NCBI GenBank assembly: GCA_034520365.1
Contig: JAXHNP010000006.1
Span: 1,357,501-1,419,338 of the forward strand
Origin: Desulfobacterales bacterium
GTDB taxonomy: Bacteria; Desulfobacterota; Desulfobacteria; Desulfobacterales; Desulfosalsimonadaceae
DNA: 61,838 nucleotides
Direction of reading: 5' to 3'
Shown piece after piece: positions 31,046-40,203 of the stretch. Positions within the stretch are counted from its first letter, which is position 1. Each line of letters opens with the position of its first letter. Both the position numbers and the translations under genes were made by a program. The notes beneath the pieces are model-generated. The model was not told the DNA's origin and ran no database searches. It saw nothing but the letters and a program-made list of their open reading frames with translations.

Positions 31046-32152
31046 CTAGCTGCTCGTTTTTGAGCGGGGCTGATAGCTGCATAGGGGTTCTTCCGCCAGA
31101 TAGTCGCCGGTGGCTTCATAGGCCCGGGCGCGGCATCCGCCGCAGACGGACTTGAACTCGCAGGCCCCGCATTTGCCCTTGAGGTTGTCAAAGTTCCGCA
31201 GCTGGTTAAAGATCCCGGAATGCCACCAGATTTCTGAAAACGGGGTTTGGGTCACATCGCCGCAGTTTAGATCCAGGAAACCGCAGGGCTGCACAATACC
31301 GGTGTGCGAGATAAAGCAGAAGGATGTGCCGCCCAGGCAGCCCCGGGTGACTGCATCCAGGCCATGGGTGTCATAGGTCACCGAGAGGCCCTCCTGGCGC
31401 GCCCGCTGCCTGAGAATCCGGTAATAATGCGGGGCACACGTGGCCTTTAGCTGAAGATTGGTTTTCTGTTTCTGATCATAAAACCAGTTCAGCGTGTATT
31501 CGTATTCCTCTGCGGTGATGGCCTGGTCCACGATATATTTCCCGCGTCCGGTGGGCACCAGCAGGAAAATGTGCAGCGCCACAGCGCCCAGGTTTTCCGC
31601 CAGTTTGAGGATCTCGGGAATCTGATCATAGTTGTATTTGCTGATGGTGGTGTTGATCTGAAATTCAATACCCTGGGATTTGGCCGCCTCAATGCCCCTA
31701 AGCGCCCCTTCAAACGCGCCGTCAACGCCGCGAAAGCCGTCGTGCCGCTCTTTGGTGGCCCCGTCCAGGCTGACGCTGATGCGCTGAATGCCGGAGGCCG
31801 CCATTTTTTGGGCCACCGCTTCGGTAATCAATGTGCCGTTGGGCGCCATCACCATCCGGAGCCCCTTGGCGGTGCCGTATTCCGCCAGCTCGAAAATATC
31901 CGGCCGCATGAGCGGCTCGCCGCCGGTTAGAATGACGATCGGCTGGCCGACTTCGGCGATCCGGTCAAGCAGCCGAAGCGCCGCCGGGGTATCCAGCTCT
32001 CCGGCATAATCCTGGTTGGTGGCGGCAGCCCGGCAATGGGCGCAGTTTAGGTTGCAGTTCCGGGTCACCTCCCAGGCTACCAGCCGAAGGTTGGCATTTT
32101 TGGGGGTGGATGCCTGGTTTCCGGGATGGGATTCGGGCTTTTCAGCACTCAA
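31046..32152 (-). CDS. ahbD: Radical SAM heme synthase AhbD-like
   Basis: This 368-residue radical SAM enzyme most likely catalyses the last step of the siroheme-dependent heme route, decarboxylating two propionates of Fe-coproporphyrin III to vinyls. The SAM cluster motif is C33-x3-C37-x2-C40 in RNCNLNCAHC, with TGGEPLMRPD and SVDG-like SLDG. A C-terminal SPASM-type region has many Cys (GKCGACEFKSVCGGCRAR and the EPLC end). It starts with TTG at 32152, the only reasonable start after hemB. The assignment relies on its neighbours ahbC and hemB, because NirJ-type paralogues look similar. Confidence 0.85.
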   Translation of the reverse strand: MSAEKPESHPGNQASTPKNANLRLVAWEVTRNCNLNCAHCRAAATNQDYAGELDTPAALRLLDRIAEVGQPIVILTGGEPLMRPDIFELAEYGTAKGLRMVMAPNGTLITEAVAQKMAASGIQRISVSLDGATKERHDGFRGVDGAFEGALRGIEAAKSQGIEFQINTTISKYNYDQIPEILKLAENLGAVALHIFLLVPTGRGKYIVDQAITAEEYEYTLNWFYDQKQKTNLQLKATCAPHYYRILRQRARQEGLSVTYDTHGLDAVTRGCLGGTSFCFISHTGIVQPCGFLDLNCGDVTQTPFSEIWWHSGIFNQLRNFDNLKGKCGACEFKSVCGGCRARAYEATGDYLAEEPLCSYQPRSKTSS

Positions 32153-32171
32153 TGGGGCTTTTCTCCAAAAA

Positions 32172-33152
32172 TTATCCGGCTGCGTTTAATGCGGCGGCGG
32201 CATCCATGGCAAAGTAGGTGAGGATCATGTCCGCACCGGCCCGCTTGATGCCGGTTAAGGTCTCCATCATAACTTCGGTGCCGTTTAGCCAGCCCATCTG
32301 TTCGGCAGCCTTGATCATGGCATACTCGCCCGAGACGTTATAAGCGGCCACGGGCAGATCGATTTCTTCGCGCACCCGGTAGATAACATCCAGGTAGGGC
32401 AGGGCGGGTTTTATCATGATAATATCCGCGCCTTCCTCCACATCCATGGTGACCTCGCGGATGGCCTCCTGGGCATTGGCCGGGTCCATCTGATAGGTCC
32501 GCCGGTCGCCGAACTGCGGGGCCGACTCTGCGGCTGCCCGGAACGGCCCGTAGTAGGCGGAGCAGTATTTGGCCGCATAGCTCATAATGGGCACCTGGCT
32601 TAGGCCATTGTCATCCAGGCCCTCGCGGATGGCGTTTATCCGGCCGTCCATCATGTCCGACGGCGCGACCATATCCGCACCCGCCTGGGCATGGGAGATG
32701 GCCGTTCGGGCCAGGAGATCCAGGGTAGCGTCATTGTCGATGATCCCCTTTTCCACTACGCCGCAGTGGCCATGATCCGTATACTGGCACAGGCAGACAT
32801 CGGTAAGGACCATCAGCTCCGGCAGCTTTTTCTTGATCTCCTTGATCGCTTTCTGGACAATGCCGTCTTTGGCATAGGCCCGGGTGGCCAGCTCATCCTT
32901 TTTTTCAGGGATGCCAAACAGCATGATGGCCGGGATCCCCTGTTCATAGGCCTGGCCGGCAGCTTTGACGATATGATCTATGGATAGCTGATAATGACCG
33001 GGCATGGATGGAATCGGGTTTTTCACGTCCTTTCCGCCAATGGCAAACATGGGCAGAATCAGATCATCCACGGAAAGCGCAGTCTCCCGGATCATCCGCC
33101 GAAAGCCGGCAGATTGGCGCATGCGTCTGGCACGATAGTCCGGAAATAGCAT
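32172..33152 (-). CDS. hemB: Porphobilinogen synthase (delta-aminolevulinate dehydratase)
   Basis: This 326-residue enzyme condenses two 5-aminolevulinate molecules to porphobilinogen, the shared tetrapyrrole precursor. The metal site DVCLCQYTDHGHCG has the three Cys of the zinc type. Active-site lysines lie in SYAAKYCSAYYGPFR and MIKPALPYLDV. APSDMMDGRI is also conserved. It sits five bases after ahbC and is followed by ahbD, giving a dedicated tetrapyrrole operon. Confidence 0.97.
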   Translation of the reverse strand: MLFPDYRARRMRQSAGFRRMIRETALSVDDLILPMFAIGGKDVKNPIPSMPGHYQLSIDHIVKAAGQAYEQGIPAIMLFGIPEKKDELATRAYAKDGIVQKAIKEIKKKLPELMVLTDVCLCQYTDHGHCGVVEKGIIDNDATLDLLARTAISHAQAGADMVAPSDMMDGRINAIREGLDDNGLSQVPIMSYAAKYCSAYYGPFRAAAESAPQFGDRRTYQMDPANAQEAIREVTMDVEEGADIIMIKPALPYLDVIYRVREEIDLPVAAYNVSGEYAMIKAAEQMGWLNGTEVMMETLTGIKRAGADMILTYFAMDAAAALNAAG

Positions 33153-33157
33153 GTTGA

Positions 33158-34354
33158 TTACCCCTTTATTTCATTGCTGCTGATTTCTTCATCCGTCAGG
33201 TAGCAGGCCGGATCCGGCGCCCACAGGTCACCGGTCACGGCTTCAGCGCGAACCCGGAAATTGCCCCCGCAAATGTCTAACCACTGGCATTTGGCGCATC
33301 GGCCGGTCACATAGGCTTTTTTGTTTTTAAGCTTTTTCATCAGGGGGTCGGAAAGATCGGTCCAGATTTCCGAAAACGGCCGGTTTCGCACATTGCCGAA
33401 GCTCTTGTGTCGCCAGAACTGATCAGCGTAAACTTCGCCGTCCCAGCTGATACAGCCGATGCCGCGGCCGGAATTATTGCCCTCGTTCATTTTAAGCAGC
33501 TCAAGCACTTCCGCGGCCCGCTCCCTGTCTTCCTTTAACAGGCGCAGATACAGATACGGTCCGTCCGCGTGGTTATCCACGGTCAGCACTTCCTTGGGTT
33601 TGCCCTTGTCGTGGAGATCTTTTGTCCGGTCAATAATCAGATCAACGGTTCTTCGGGTTTCCTCATGGGAGAGATCATCGTTTACCAAAGAGGAACCGCG
33701 GCCGGAATACACCAGATGATAAAAACAGATCCGCGGGATATCGCGCTCCTCCAGAAGGTCAAAGAGAAACGGCACATGCTCGGCGTTGAATTTGTTGATA
33801 GTAAACCGAAGCCCCACTTTAATGCCTTCGGCCTGGCAGTTTTCAATACCCTTCATGGCCATGTCAAATGCGCCGTCCACCCCGCGGAACTTATCGTTTA
33901 TGGCCTTGTTGCCGTCCACGCTGATGCCCACATAGGAAAGGCCGATATCCTTAAACACCCTGGCTGTCTCTCTGCCAATCAGTGTGCCGTTGGTGGAGAT
34001 CACGGCCCGCATTCCCTTTTCAATGGCATAGGCGGCCAGTTCGGGCAGATCCTTTCGCATCAGGGGTTCCCCGCCGGAAAAAAGGAGCACCGGTGCACCC
34101 ATCGCCGATAAATCATCGATTAAGCGTTTGCCCTCTTCAGTTGAGAGCTCATTATCTTGCAGCCCGGCCTTGGCATGGGCGTAGCAGTGAATGCATTTCA
34201 GGTTGCATTGCTGCGTGATATTCCAGACCACAACGGGTTTTTTATCTTCTGAAAACTGCAGCAGATGGGAGGGCAGATCCCTGGAACTGCGGCTGTAGCG
34301 CAGGGCATCCGACGGCTCAACGGTTCCGCAATAAAGTTTTGATATTCCGATCAT
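33158..34354 (-). CDS. ahbC: 12,18-didecarboxysiroheme deacetylase AhbC
   Basis: This 398-residue radical SAM enzyme removes the two acetate side chains of 12,18-didecarboxysiroheme to give Fe-coproporphyrin III. It begins MIGISKLYCGTVEPSDALRY, a start I know from sulfate-reducer AhbC proteins. The radical SAM cluster is C50-x3-C54-x2-C57 in QQCNLKCIHCYAH, followed by FSGGEPLMRKDL. The C-terminus holds auxiliary-cluster Cys (GRCAKCQWLDICGGN and DPACYL). Being first in ahbC-hemB-ahbD supports the call. AhbA/AhbB genes are not in the window. Confidence 0.92.
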   Translation of the reverse strand: MIGISKLYCGTVEPSDALRYSRSSRDLPSHLLQFSEDKKPVVVWNITQQCNLKCIHCYAHAKAGLQDNELSTEEGKRLIDDLSAMGAPVLLFSGGEPLMRKDLPELAAYAIEKGMRAVISTNGTLIGRETARVFKDIGLSYVGISVDGNKAINDKFRGVDGAFDMAMKGIENCQAEGIKVGLRFTINKFNAEHVPFLFDLLEERDIPRICFYHLVYSGRGSSLVNDDLSHEETRRTVDLIIDRTKDLHDKGKPKEVLTVDNHADGPYLYLRLLKEDRERAAEVLELLKMNEGNNSGRGIGCISWDGEVYADQFWRHKSFGNVRNRPFSEIWTDLSDPLMKKLKNKKAYVTGRCAKCQWLDICGGNFRVRAEAVTGDLWAPDPACYLTDEEISSNEIKG

Positions 34355-34392
34355 GGCAATTTTGTTTGTTTTTATAGATTGTCATTTATAAC

Positions 34393-34423
34393 AATTACGG
34401 CGTACACCGGGTACGCCGTAATT
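34393..34423 (-). terminator. Perfect hairpin between the AAA+ gene and ahbC
   Basis: A perfect 13-bp stem AATTACGGCGTAC pairs with GTACGCCGTAATT around the loop ACCGG. It lies 46 bases past the AAA+ stop codon on the minus strand. There is no long T run after it, so it may be a weak terminator or an mRNA-stabilising hairpin. Confidence 0.6.
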
Positions 34424-34468
34424 ATTGCCTAAGGTCTTATAAAATTAATCAAGCTGTGTAAATGGTTT

Positions 34469-36388
34469 TTATGTGGTTGAAGAATCCCGGTCATTCATAT
34501 TCAGATTCACTTCGCTCATGTCCGCATTGACCTTGTTAAATTCGGTTTTAATCAGCTGATTGAGAAAGGTCTCCGGATTTTCAAGGGCATAGCGGGAAAT
34601 AAAGAACCGGTTGCGGCCGGTTTTTTCCCGGATCAGCTTCAGCCCGTATTCGAAATCCGAGGACAGTTTCTGATTGATCGTATGGATGCCGGCAGACCGG
34701 TCAATCAGCTTTTCAAGCATAAAATCAACCGCATCCTCTTCAAGTACGATATTTACCTCATGCCGGCTGTAAAATTCGATCTCAATGCGCTTAATCTGAT
34801 CGTAATAGGATTTGATCGCTTTTATTGCATGACCGATCTCCGACACATGATTGCAGTAATGCTCGGCAATCCGGTCAATCCGATAGGATGAAAGCGGCAA
34901 GCCGTACTGACTGGCCAGAGTATTGCGGTTTCCTTTGAGATAGGACTTAATAAATCCTTTATACTCGTTTGTTATCTGATCAAAATCCGACAGCCGTTTA
35001 TCGCTGTCCAATCCGTCCAGCCAACGGCTGAGCACCTCTCCCGGATTTCTGATAACTTCCATGGTGACCGGAAAATGTTTAATATTTGTTGAAGGCAGAT
35101 GGGTCTCAAACGGAATCAGTGCCTGCTCAATCACGCTCACTAGCCCCCGGGCGCCGGTATTCTCATGCTGCGCCTGCTCAGCCAGGTAGGTCAGCGCATC
35201 ATCTGAGAACTTGATGTCAATTCCATAGGTGGCAAAATCCATCCGCTTGTTAAGTGTCACCGGATTATTGGGATTTCTCAGGATATCGAGCAGATCCTGA
35301 TGCCCGAGTTCCTCGAAAACCGCTTTTACCGGAAGCCGGCCGACGAATTCGGATTCAAAGCCGTATTCAATGATGTCTTCGGCTTTGGTCTGCTGCAGGA
35401 TATTAGACGCCTTTTCCCGATTCCGCATTTTGGCGCCGAATCCCATGTTCTGATTAGTCGTGCGCTTTTTGATGATTTCGGTCAAATCGCCAAACGCGCC
35501 GCTCATGATAAACAGAATGTTTTTGGTGTTGACTGATTTTCTCTCGCGCTTGCCGGTTTTTTTGAACTGCTCGACTTCCTGGATCATGGAGATCGGATCA
35601 TGCGGCACCTTGAGCTCCACTTCCGTCTCTTCCATTGGCTTTAGAAGCGCGCGCTGCACGCCGCTTCGGGATACATCCGCCCCCGCCCAGTTCTGACTGG
35701 AAGCGATTTTATCGATTTCATCGATGTAGATGATGCCGTATTGCGCCAGATCGATGTCATTGTCGCTCTCACGGACCAGGTCGCGCACCAGATCCTCCAC
35801 GTCGCCGCCCACATAACCGGTTTCACTGAATTTTGTGGCATCGCCTTTGACAAACGGAACGCCAAGCTTCTGGGCGATCAGCTTGATCATATAGGTTTTG
35901 CCCACGCCGGTCGGACCCATCATCAGGACGTTGTTTTTAATCCCGCCGGTGATTTCCGCTCCGCTGCCATGGCCTCCTTTCTGATAGCGGATCCGGTTGA
36001 AGTGGGTGCAGATTTTGGTGGACAGGATCTGTTTGGCCGCTTCCTGGCGAATAATATACTGATCCAGATACTTGATCAGTTCTTCGGGTTTAAGATCAAA
36101 ATCAATGTCATGCCGGTATTTCCCGCTGTCATCGCCTTCACCGGATTCTTCTTCCTGGGGCATGACGATCGGGGATACGATTTTTACCTGATCCCCGTAC
36201 TTACGACTCAGAAAGTCGCTGATCTCTTTTTCGATTTCTCTTGGATTGGGTATTTTCTGCTGTTTTTCTCTCATAGTGGTTTCAATATAATCACAGGCAT
36301 GTTGAGATTCAAGACCGGTGACCCGGAAATTATCACCGGTGTGCGCATCCCGGATTGTTGCCCCATGAATTGTTTGCAATTCATTCAC
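34469..36388 (-). CDS. ClpX-like AAA+ ATPase with atypical ends
   Basis: This 639-residue protein contains a ClpX/HslU-type AAA+ module at about 100-450. Walker A is GPTGVGKT (158-165), the pore loop is GYVG (191-194), Walker B is YIDEID (221-226) and the sensor 2 region is TGARG (411-415). A short MGFG (315-318) sits where ClpX has its IGF loop for ClpP binding. ClpX is about 420 residues with an N-terminal zinc domain; here no zinc Cys cluster is present, and about 185 extra residues follow the AAA+ part. It starts at GTG 36388; ATG 36274 is an alternative. Probably an unfoldase or protease partner, function unproven. Confidence 0.8.
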   Translation of the reverse strand: MNELQTIHGATIRDAHTGDNFRVTGLESQHACDYIETTMREKQQKIPNPREIEKEISDFLSRKYGDQVKIVSPIVMPQEEESGEGDDSGKYRHDIDFDLKPEELIKYLDQYIIRQEAAKQILSTKICTHFNRIRYQKGGHGSGAEITGGIKNNVLMMGPTGVGKTYMIKLIAQKLGVPFVKGDATKFSETGYVGGDVEDLVRDLVRESDNDIDLAQYGIIYIDEIDKIASSQNWAGADVSRSGVQRALLKPMEETEVELKVPHDPISMIQEVEQFKKTGKRERKSVNTKNILFIMSGAFGDLTEIIKKRTTNQNMGFGAKMRNREKASNILQQTKAEDIIEYGFESEFVGRLPVKAVFEELGHQDLLDILRNPNNPVTLNKRMDFATYGIDIKFSDDALTYLAEQAQHENTGARGLVSVIEQALIPFETHLPSTNIKHFPVTMEVIRNPGEVLSRWLDGLDSDKRLSDFDQITNEYKGFIKSYLKGNRNTLASQYGLPLSSYRIDRIAEHYCNHVSEIGHAIKAIKSYYDQIKRIEIEFYSRHEVNIVLEEDAVDFMLEKLIDRSAGIHTINQKLSSDFEYGLKLIREKTGRNRFFISRYALENPETFLNQLIKTEFNKVNADMSEVNLNMNDRDSSTT

Positions 36389-36531
36389 CGCCTGTTATAC
36401 TAATATAAAAACAGGGTTCATTTTAGTAAACTTGGGTTAAAGGGCTGTGGTTTCCCCAACAGCTTCCCTTTCTTGGTCGGGCAGGCATAAGCCCGGTCAA
36501 CTCTAAAACCGTTTAAACAAAGGAGGCGACT

Positions 36532-36744
36532 ATGAGTGGCAGTGTTTACAAATTTATCGAAATGGTCGGCACAAGCCCCACATCCTGGGAGGATGCAGCC
36601 AAAAATGCCGTGGATACGGCAGCGAAATCCTTGCGCGACCTCAGGGTTGCTGAAGTCAAGGATTTGGACATGAAACTTGAAAACGATAAGGTGGCGTTAT
36701 ACCGGGCGGTGGTTCGGCTCTCGTTTAAGTATCGCGGGGAATAA
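36532..36744 (+). CDS. Dodecin flavin-binding protein
   Basis: This 70-residue protein matches the dodecin family, which stores or buffers flavins in 12-subunit shells. Features are the start VYKFIEMVGTSPTSWEDA, the basic/hydrophobic AKSLRDLRVAEVKDLDM and the C-terminal YRAVVRLSFKY strand. The ribosome site AAAGGAGG is strong. It stands alone, transcribed away from the AAA+ gene. An inverted repeat GGGC-AGGCATAA-GCCC lies in its leader near 36479-36494. Confidence 0.93.
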   Translation: MSGSVYKFIEMVGTSPTSWEDAAKNAVDTAAKSLRDLRVAEVKDLDMKLENDKVALYRAVVRLSFKYRGE

Positions 36745-36829
36745 AGATGCCGTAAATCGCATATGGATTTTTTCGGCCCCCATTTGAACCGAATGGCGGG
36801 CCTCAATCCAAAATCCTGAAATAATTATC

Positions 36830-36866
36830 AAAAAGAGGGCGATCAAAAATGGTCAGCCCTCTTTTT
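36830..36866. terminator. Bidirectional terminator between dodecin and aldolase genes
   Basis: AAAAAGAGGGC (36830-36840) pairs with GCCCTCTTTTT (36856-36866), with T runs in both directions. It lies between two convergent genes. Confidence 0.9.
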
Positions 36867-36882
36867 TATTCGCTGTCTTCGA

Positions 36883-37938
36883 TTAGGCGACTGTAATTTC
36901 CGGATCCAGATAAACGTCCTGAATCGTATTCAGGAGCTCAACCCCCTCCTTCATCGATTTCTGAAACGCCTTTCGGCCGGAGATCATACCCATGCCGCCG
37001 GCCCGCTTGTTTATCACCGCTGTCCTAACCGCCTGGGCCAGATCGTTTTTCCCGGAAGCCCCGCCGGAGTTGATCAGTCCGGCCCGGCCCATATAGCAGT
37101 TTATGACCTGGTAGCGGGTCAGATCAATCGGGTGATCGGTGCAGAGTTCGGAGTACATTTTTTCATGGGTCTTGCTGAATTGCAGAGCCGTAAATCCGCC
37201 GTTATTGACCGGCTGTTTCTGCTTGACGATATCTGCTTCAAGCGTGACCGCCAGATGATTGGCCTGGCCGGTGAGATCCGCTGCCTGGTGATAGTCCGTC
37301 CCCCCGGACTTAAAATGTTCGTTTCGGAGATACGCCCACAGGATAGTGGCCAGCCCGAGTTCATGGGCATAGCGGAAGGCTTCGGCAATTTCCTGGATCT
37401 GGCGGTCGCTTTCCGGGGATCCAAAATAAATCGTTGCGCCGACCGCAACAGCGCCCATGTCATAGGCCTGGTCGACAGTTCCGAACAGAATCTGGTCATG
37501 GGTATTGGGATAGGAGAGCAGTTCGTTGTGATTGAATTTGACAACAAACGGAATTTTGTGTGCGTATTTGCGTGCCACTGAGCCCAATACCCCGATGGTT
37601 GAAGCCACCGCATTGCAGCCGCCCGCCACGCCAAGCCGGACAATGTTTTCCGGATCGAAAAACAGCGGGTTCGGGGCAAACGATGCGCCGGCCGTATGCT
37701 CCACGCCCTGATCAACCGGCAGAATGGAAATATATCCGGTGCCGCCCAGCCGGCCATGGTCAAAAATGGCCTGCAGGTTGCGCATCACCCGGATGGACCG
37801 GTCAGATTGCGCGACGATCCGATCCACAAAATCCGGCCCCGGCAGATGCAGGTGTTCGGCCGAAACGGTTCGGCACTGGTAGGACAGTAGGTCGTCAGCT
37901 TCCTTGTCTAAAAGTTCAATAATCTTCTGGTTCATCAT
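36883..37938 (-). CDS. fbaB: Class I fructose-bisphosphate aldolase, FbaB/DhnA type
   Basis: This 351-residue Schiff-base aldolase interconverts fructose-1,6-bisphosphate and triose phosphates. Family marks are [14 protein letters not shown], the [14 protein letters not shown] strand, [13 protein letters not shown], and EADIVKQK with the likely Schiff-base lysine. The C-terminal [14 protein letters not shown] forms the phosphate site. Two adjacent ATGs (37938 and 37935) follow GAAGGGAG. It is related to the archaeal-type and E. coli FbaB enzymes rather than class II aldolase. Confidence 0.92.
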   Translation of the reverse strand: MMNQKIIELLDKEADDLLSYQCRTVSAEHLHLPGPDFVDRIVAQSDRSIRVMRNLQAIFDHGRLGGTGYISILPVDQGVEHTAGASFAPNPLFFDPENIVRLGVAGGCNAVASTIGVLGSVARKYAHKIPFVVKFNHNELLSYPNTHDQILFGTVDQAYDMGAVAVGATIYFGSPESDRQIQEIAEAFRYAHELGLATILWAYLRNEHFKSGGTDYHQAADLTGQANHLAVTLEADIVKQKQPVNNGGFTALQFSKTHEKMYSELCTDHPIDLTRYQVINCYMGRAGLINSGGASGKNDLAQAVRTAVINKRAGGMGMISGRKAFQKSMKEGVELLNTIQDVYLDPEITVA

Positions 37939-38272
37939 ATTCTCCCTTCGATGATGGATTTTGGGACTCTGAGGAATTTTGCATAACGGTTAAACAAAAA
38001 TTATCGGCCTGTTCTTTCAGTGGGTGTTCCTTATGTTCTATTATAAATATGGACATCGGGACGAGTTGTGCAAATAAAAAGGCAGCCAGGTTATGGGTTT
38101 TGAGCCGCAAAATTTGTTTCCGTAATTTCATTTTTTTAGAAGAATTTTTAAAAGATGCCAGTTAACTCATATTTTTTTCTGTATCCTACCCTGAGGACAA
38201 AAAGGTTGTAAAATCAGCAATTGATTTTACGATGCTAACGAAAAATCTTGGAGGCGGGGCCGACTAAATGAT
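37939..38272. other. Gene-free region upstream of aldolase and efflux operon
   Basis: This stretch should hold the divergent promoters of the aldolase gene and the efflux operon. The one open frame on the minus strand (37916-38131) lacks a ribosome site and overlaps the aldolase start, so I do not count it as a gene. The inverted repeat at 38208-38230 is listed separately. Confidence 0.5.
38208..38230. promoter_or_regulatory. Inverted repeat, candidate operator of the efflux operon
   Basis: GTAAAATCA (38208-38216) and TGATTTTAC (38222-38230) form a perfect 9-bp inverted repeat around GCAAT. The centre is about 54 bases upstream of the candidate -35 box. The AT-rich symmetry suits a dimeric regulator, but no cognate regulator is identified. 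Confidence 0.4.
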
Positions 38273-38301
38273 TTGACACACAGAAGACTTGAAGTTATTG
38301 G
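38273..38301 (+). promoter_or_regulatory. Candidate promoter of the efflux operon
   Basis: TTGACA (38273-38278) is followed after 17 bases by TATTGG (38296-38301), about 45 bases before the first start codon. The -35 box is perfect, the -10 box poor, as in activator-dependent promoters. Confidence 0.45.
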
Positions 38302-38345
38302 TTTTCTGTTTACAAAGTTTCACATTTGATTGAATAAGGATCGCT

Positions 38346-38762
38346 ATGAATAACCATGCAAAAATTTATCATCGGGCAGCCATACTGCTGCTTTGTTTTT
38401 GCATGGTTTTTATATGCATTGCCGATGTTTTCGCCGTCTGTCTAAGTGACGCACACCCCGGCGGCGCCGCCATCCATTATGTGACGCATCAGGGGACATC
38501 AGACAGGCAGGAGCGTCACGGCCCGGGTTGCGACGCGGATCAATTCAGCGACGAAAATCGCTGTGTCGATATAGAACTGTCGAACCTGGGTAAAACCCTT
38601 CGGCCCGCCTGTCAGTGCCAACCCGTGGCCGTCATTGACTCCGGTGCTTTGTTCGATGTTGGTGTAATGGCGGATTTTTTTCACCGTCGCCCCGCACCGG
38701 ATACATCCTTACCGGCATTCTCGCCGCCCATTTTTCTCCAAATACAATCGTTTCTGAATTAA
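38346..38762 (+). CDS. Small secreted Cys/His-containing protein of efflux operon
   Basis: This 138-residue protein has a signal peptide (about 10-31, ending near ADVFA) and then a polar stretch with His and six or so Cys (AVCLSDAHPGG, GPGCDADQFSDENRC, ACQCQPV). I recognise no named family. Small secreted proteins of this kind often open CzcCBA/CusCBA operons and may bind the metal. Here it precedes a TolC-like gene by about 120 bases. The ATG follows AAGGAT. Confidence 0.65.
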   Translation: MNNHAKIYHRAAILLLCFCMVFICIADVFAVCLSDAHPGGAAIHYVTHQGTSDRQERHGPGCDADQFSDENRCVDIELSNLGKTLRPACQCQPVAVIDSGALFDVGVMADFFHRRPAPDTSLPAFSPPIFLQIQSFLN

Positions 38763-38883
38763 ACCGCCTCTCTTTTTCATTTTTTCTGACATCATTTGCA
38801 TCTAAAGCTTTGTGACAGGCAAACGTGCGCTTTAACTAGTGTGCGCGGGCCTGTTTACAGATAAAAAATCGAGAGGTGTGTCA

Positions 38884-40203
38884 ATGGCTTATCGTTTAAC
38901 CATATTTATGTTGGCAGCGATGCTGGTCGGCTTATCCGGCTGGACGGCAACAGCGTTCGCCGAGCCCCCCGCAGGCAATCTTTCACTAGACCGGGCACTG
39001 GAAAAAGCCCTTTCTGCCAATCCCGACATTATTGCTTTTGAAGGCGAAACCGCCCGGGCCAAAGCCGGCAAAAGGCAGGCCGGCCTGTATCCGAACCCGA
39101 AACTGGCCTTCGAATTGGAGGGCTTTGGCGGAAGCGGTCCGTTTTCCGGCATGAATAATGCCGAGCGAACCTTTTTCCTGGAGCAGGAGATTCTCCTGGG
39201 GGGAAAAATCAAAAACCGCCGCCGGGTAGCAGCCGAAGAACTCGAAAACATCCGGTGGGAAATGCGCGTGCTTAAGCAGGACATCAGCAATGCCGTAAAG
39301 CAGACCTATATCGAGGTTGCGGGCGCTCAGCGGGCAGTCAGGCTTCAGCGGGAAGTCGTGGAACTATCCGGTCGGGTGTATGAAGCAGTCCGAAAAAAGG
39401 CCGATGCCGGCAAGGTGTCCCCGGTCGAGTCAGTAAAAGCGGAAATCGAATTAAAGAACAACCGCCAGGCCCTTCAAAGCCTGAAGCGGGGCCTGGAGCG
39501 GAAGCGGAAGGCTTTGGCATCCCTTTGGGGCAGCGCCGAGCCCGATTTTAATAGGGTTAGTGAAAATTTGGAAACATTGCCCATGCTGCCGCCTTTTAAC
39601 GCACTGGAATCCGCGCTTGAAGAAAATCCGGATATTGGCAGATTCAAAGCGGAGCGCCGATACCGTCAAGCCCGTTACGATCTGGCCCAGGCGCATCGTA
39701 TCCCGGACCTTTCGCTTTCCGGCGGCTACCGCCAGATACCGGAAAGCGATGACACCGCCTTTATTGCTGAAGTCGCCATCCCGTTAAAGATTTTTGACCG
39801 CAACCAGGGCAATATCGAAGCCGCCCGCCAGGCAGTAAAACAGGTGCAAGACCGCCGCTCGGCGGTTATCAACGATCGGCGCCGGCAGCTCATTGCGGCA
39901 TTTCAGGATGGCCTGACCGCCCGGGACGAGATTCTTGCCCTTGAGCAGGAAATCATTCCGGCCACCCGGCAGGTTTTTGCCGCCAAAAAAGAAGGCTATT
40001 TGAACGGCAAATTTCCTTTTCTGGAATTGCTCGATGCCCAGCGGGTATTGTTTGACAGCCAAGAGCGGTACAACGACGCACTGGTTGCGTATCACCTGGC
40101 CGCCGCTGAAATCGAGCGGCTTACCGGCCGATCAATAGAAAAAGCACCGGCAGAAGACCAGAATATTATGAAATCCGTTCCGAAACAAGGAGACAAAGAA
40201 TAA
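38884..40203 (+). CDS. Outer membrane efflux protein, CzcC/TolC family
   Basis: This 439-residue protein is the outer-membrane channel of the tripartite metal pump. A signal peptide (about 5-26) is followed by two TolC-type repeats rich in Ala, Arg and Leu with long coiled coils. Motifs such as NPDIIAFEGE, GLYPNPKLAFELEGFGG and the later PDLSLSGGYRQIPESDDTAFIAEV are usual in CzcC-type proteins. The ATG at 38884 follows GAGAGGTG and places the signal peptide at the N-terminus. The stop overlaps the next start (TAATG). Confidence 0.9.
   Translation: MAYRLTIFMLAAMLVGLSGWTATAFAEPPAGNLSLDRALEKALSANPDIIAFEGETARAKAGKRQAGLYPNPKLAFELEGFGGSGPFSGMNNAERTFFLEQEILLGGKIKNRRRVAAEELENIRWEMRVLKQDISNAVKQTYIEVAGAQRAVRLQREVVELSGRVYEAVRKKADAGKVSPVESVKAEIELKNNRQALQSLKRGLERKRKALASLWGSAEPDFNRVSENLETLPMLPPFNALESALEENPDIGRFKAERRYRQARYDLAQAHRIPDLSLSGGYRQIPESDDTAFIAEVAIPLKIFDRNQGNIEAARQAVKQVQDRRSAVINDRRRQLIAAFQDGLTARDEILALEQEIIPATRQVFAAKKEGYLNGKFPFLELLDAQRVLFDSQERYNDALVAYHLAAAEIERLTGRSIEKAPAEDQNIMKSVPKQGDKE

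Noticed and set aside
37916-38131. 71-residue ORF on the minus strand before the aldolase gene
   Set aside because: No ribosome site, overlap with the aldolase start and no recognisable composition.
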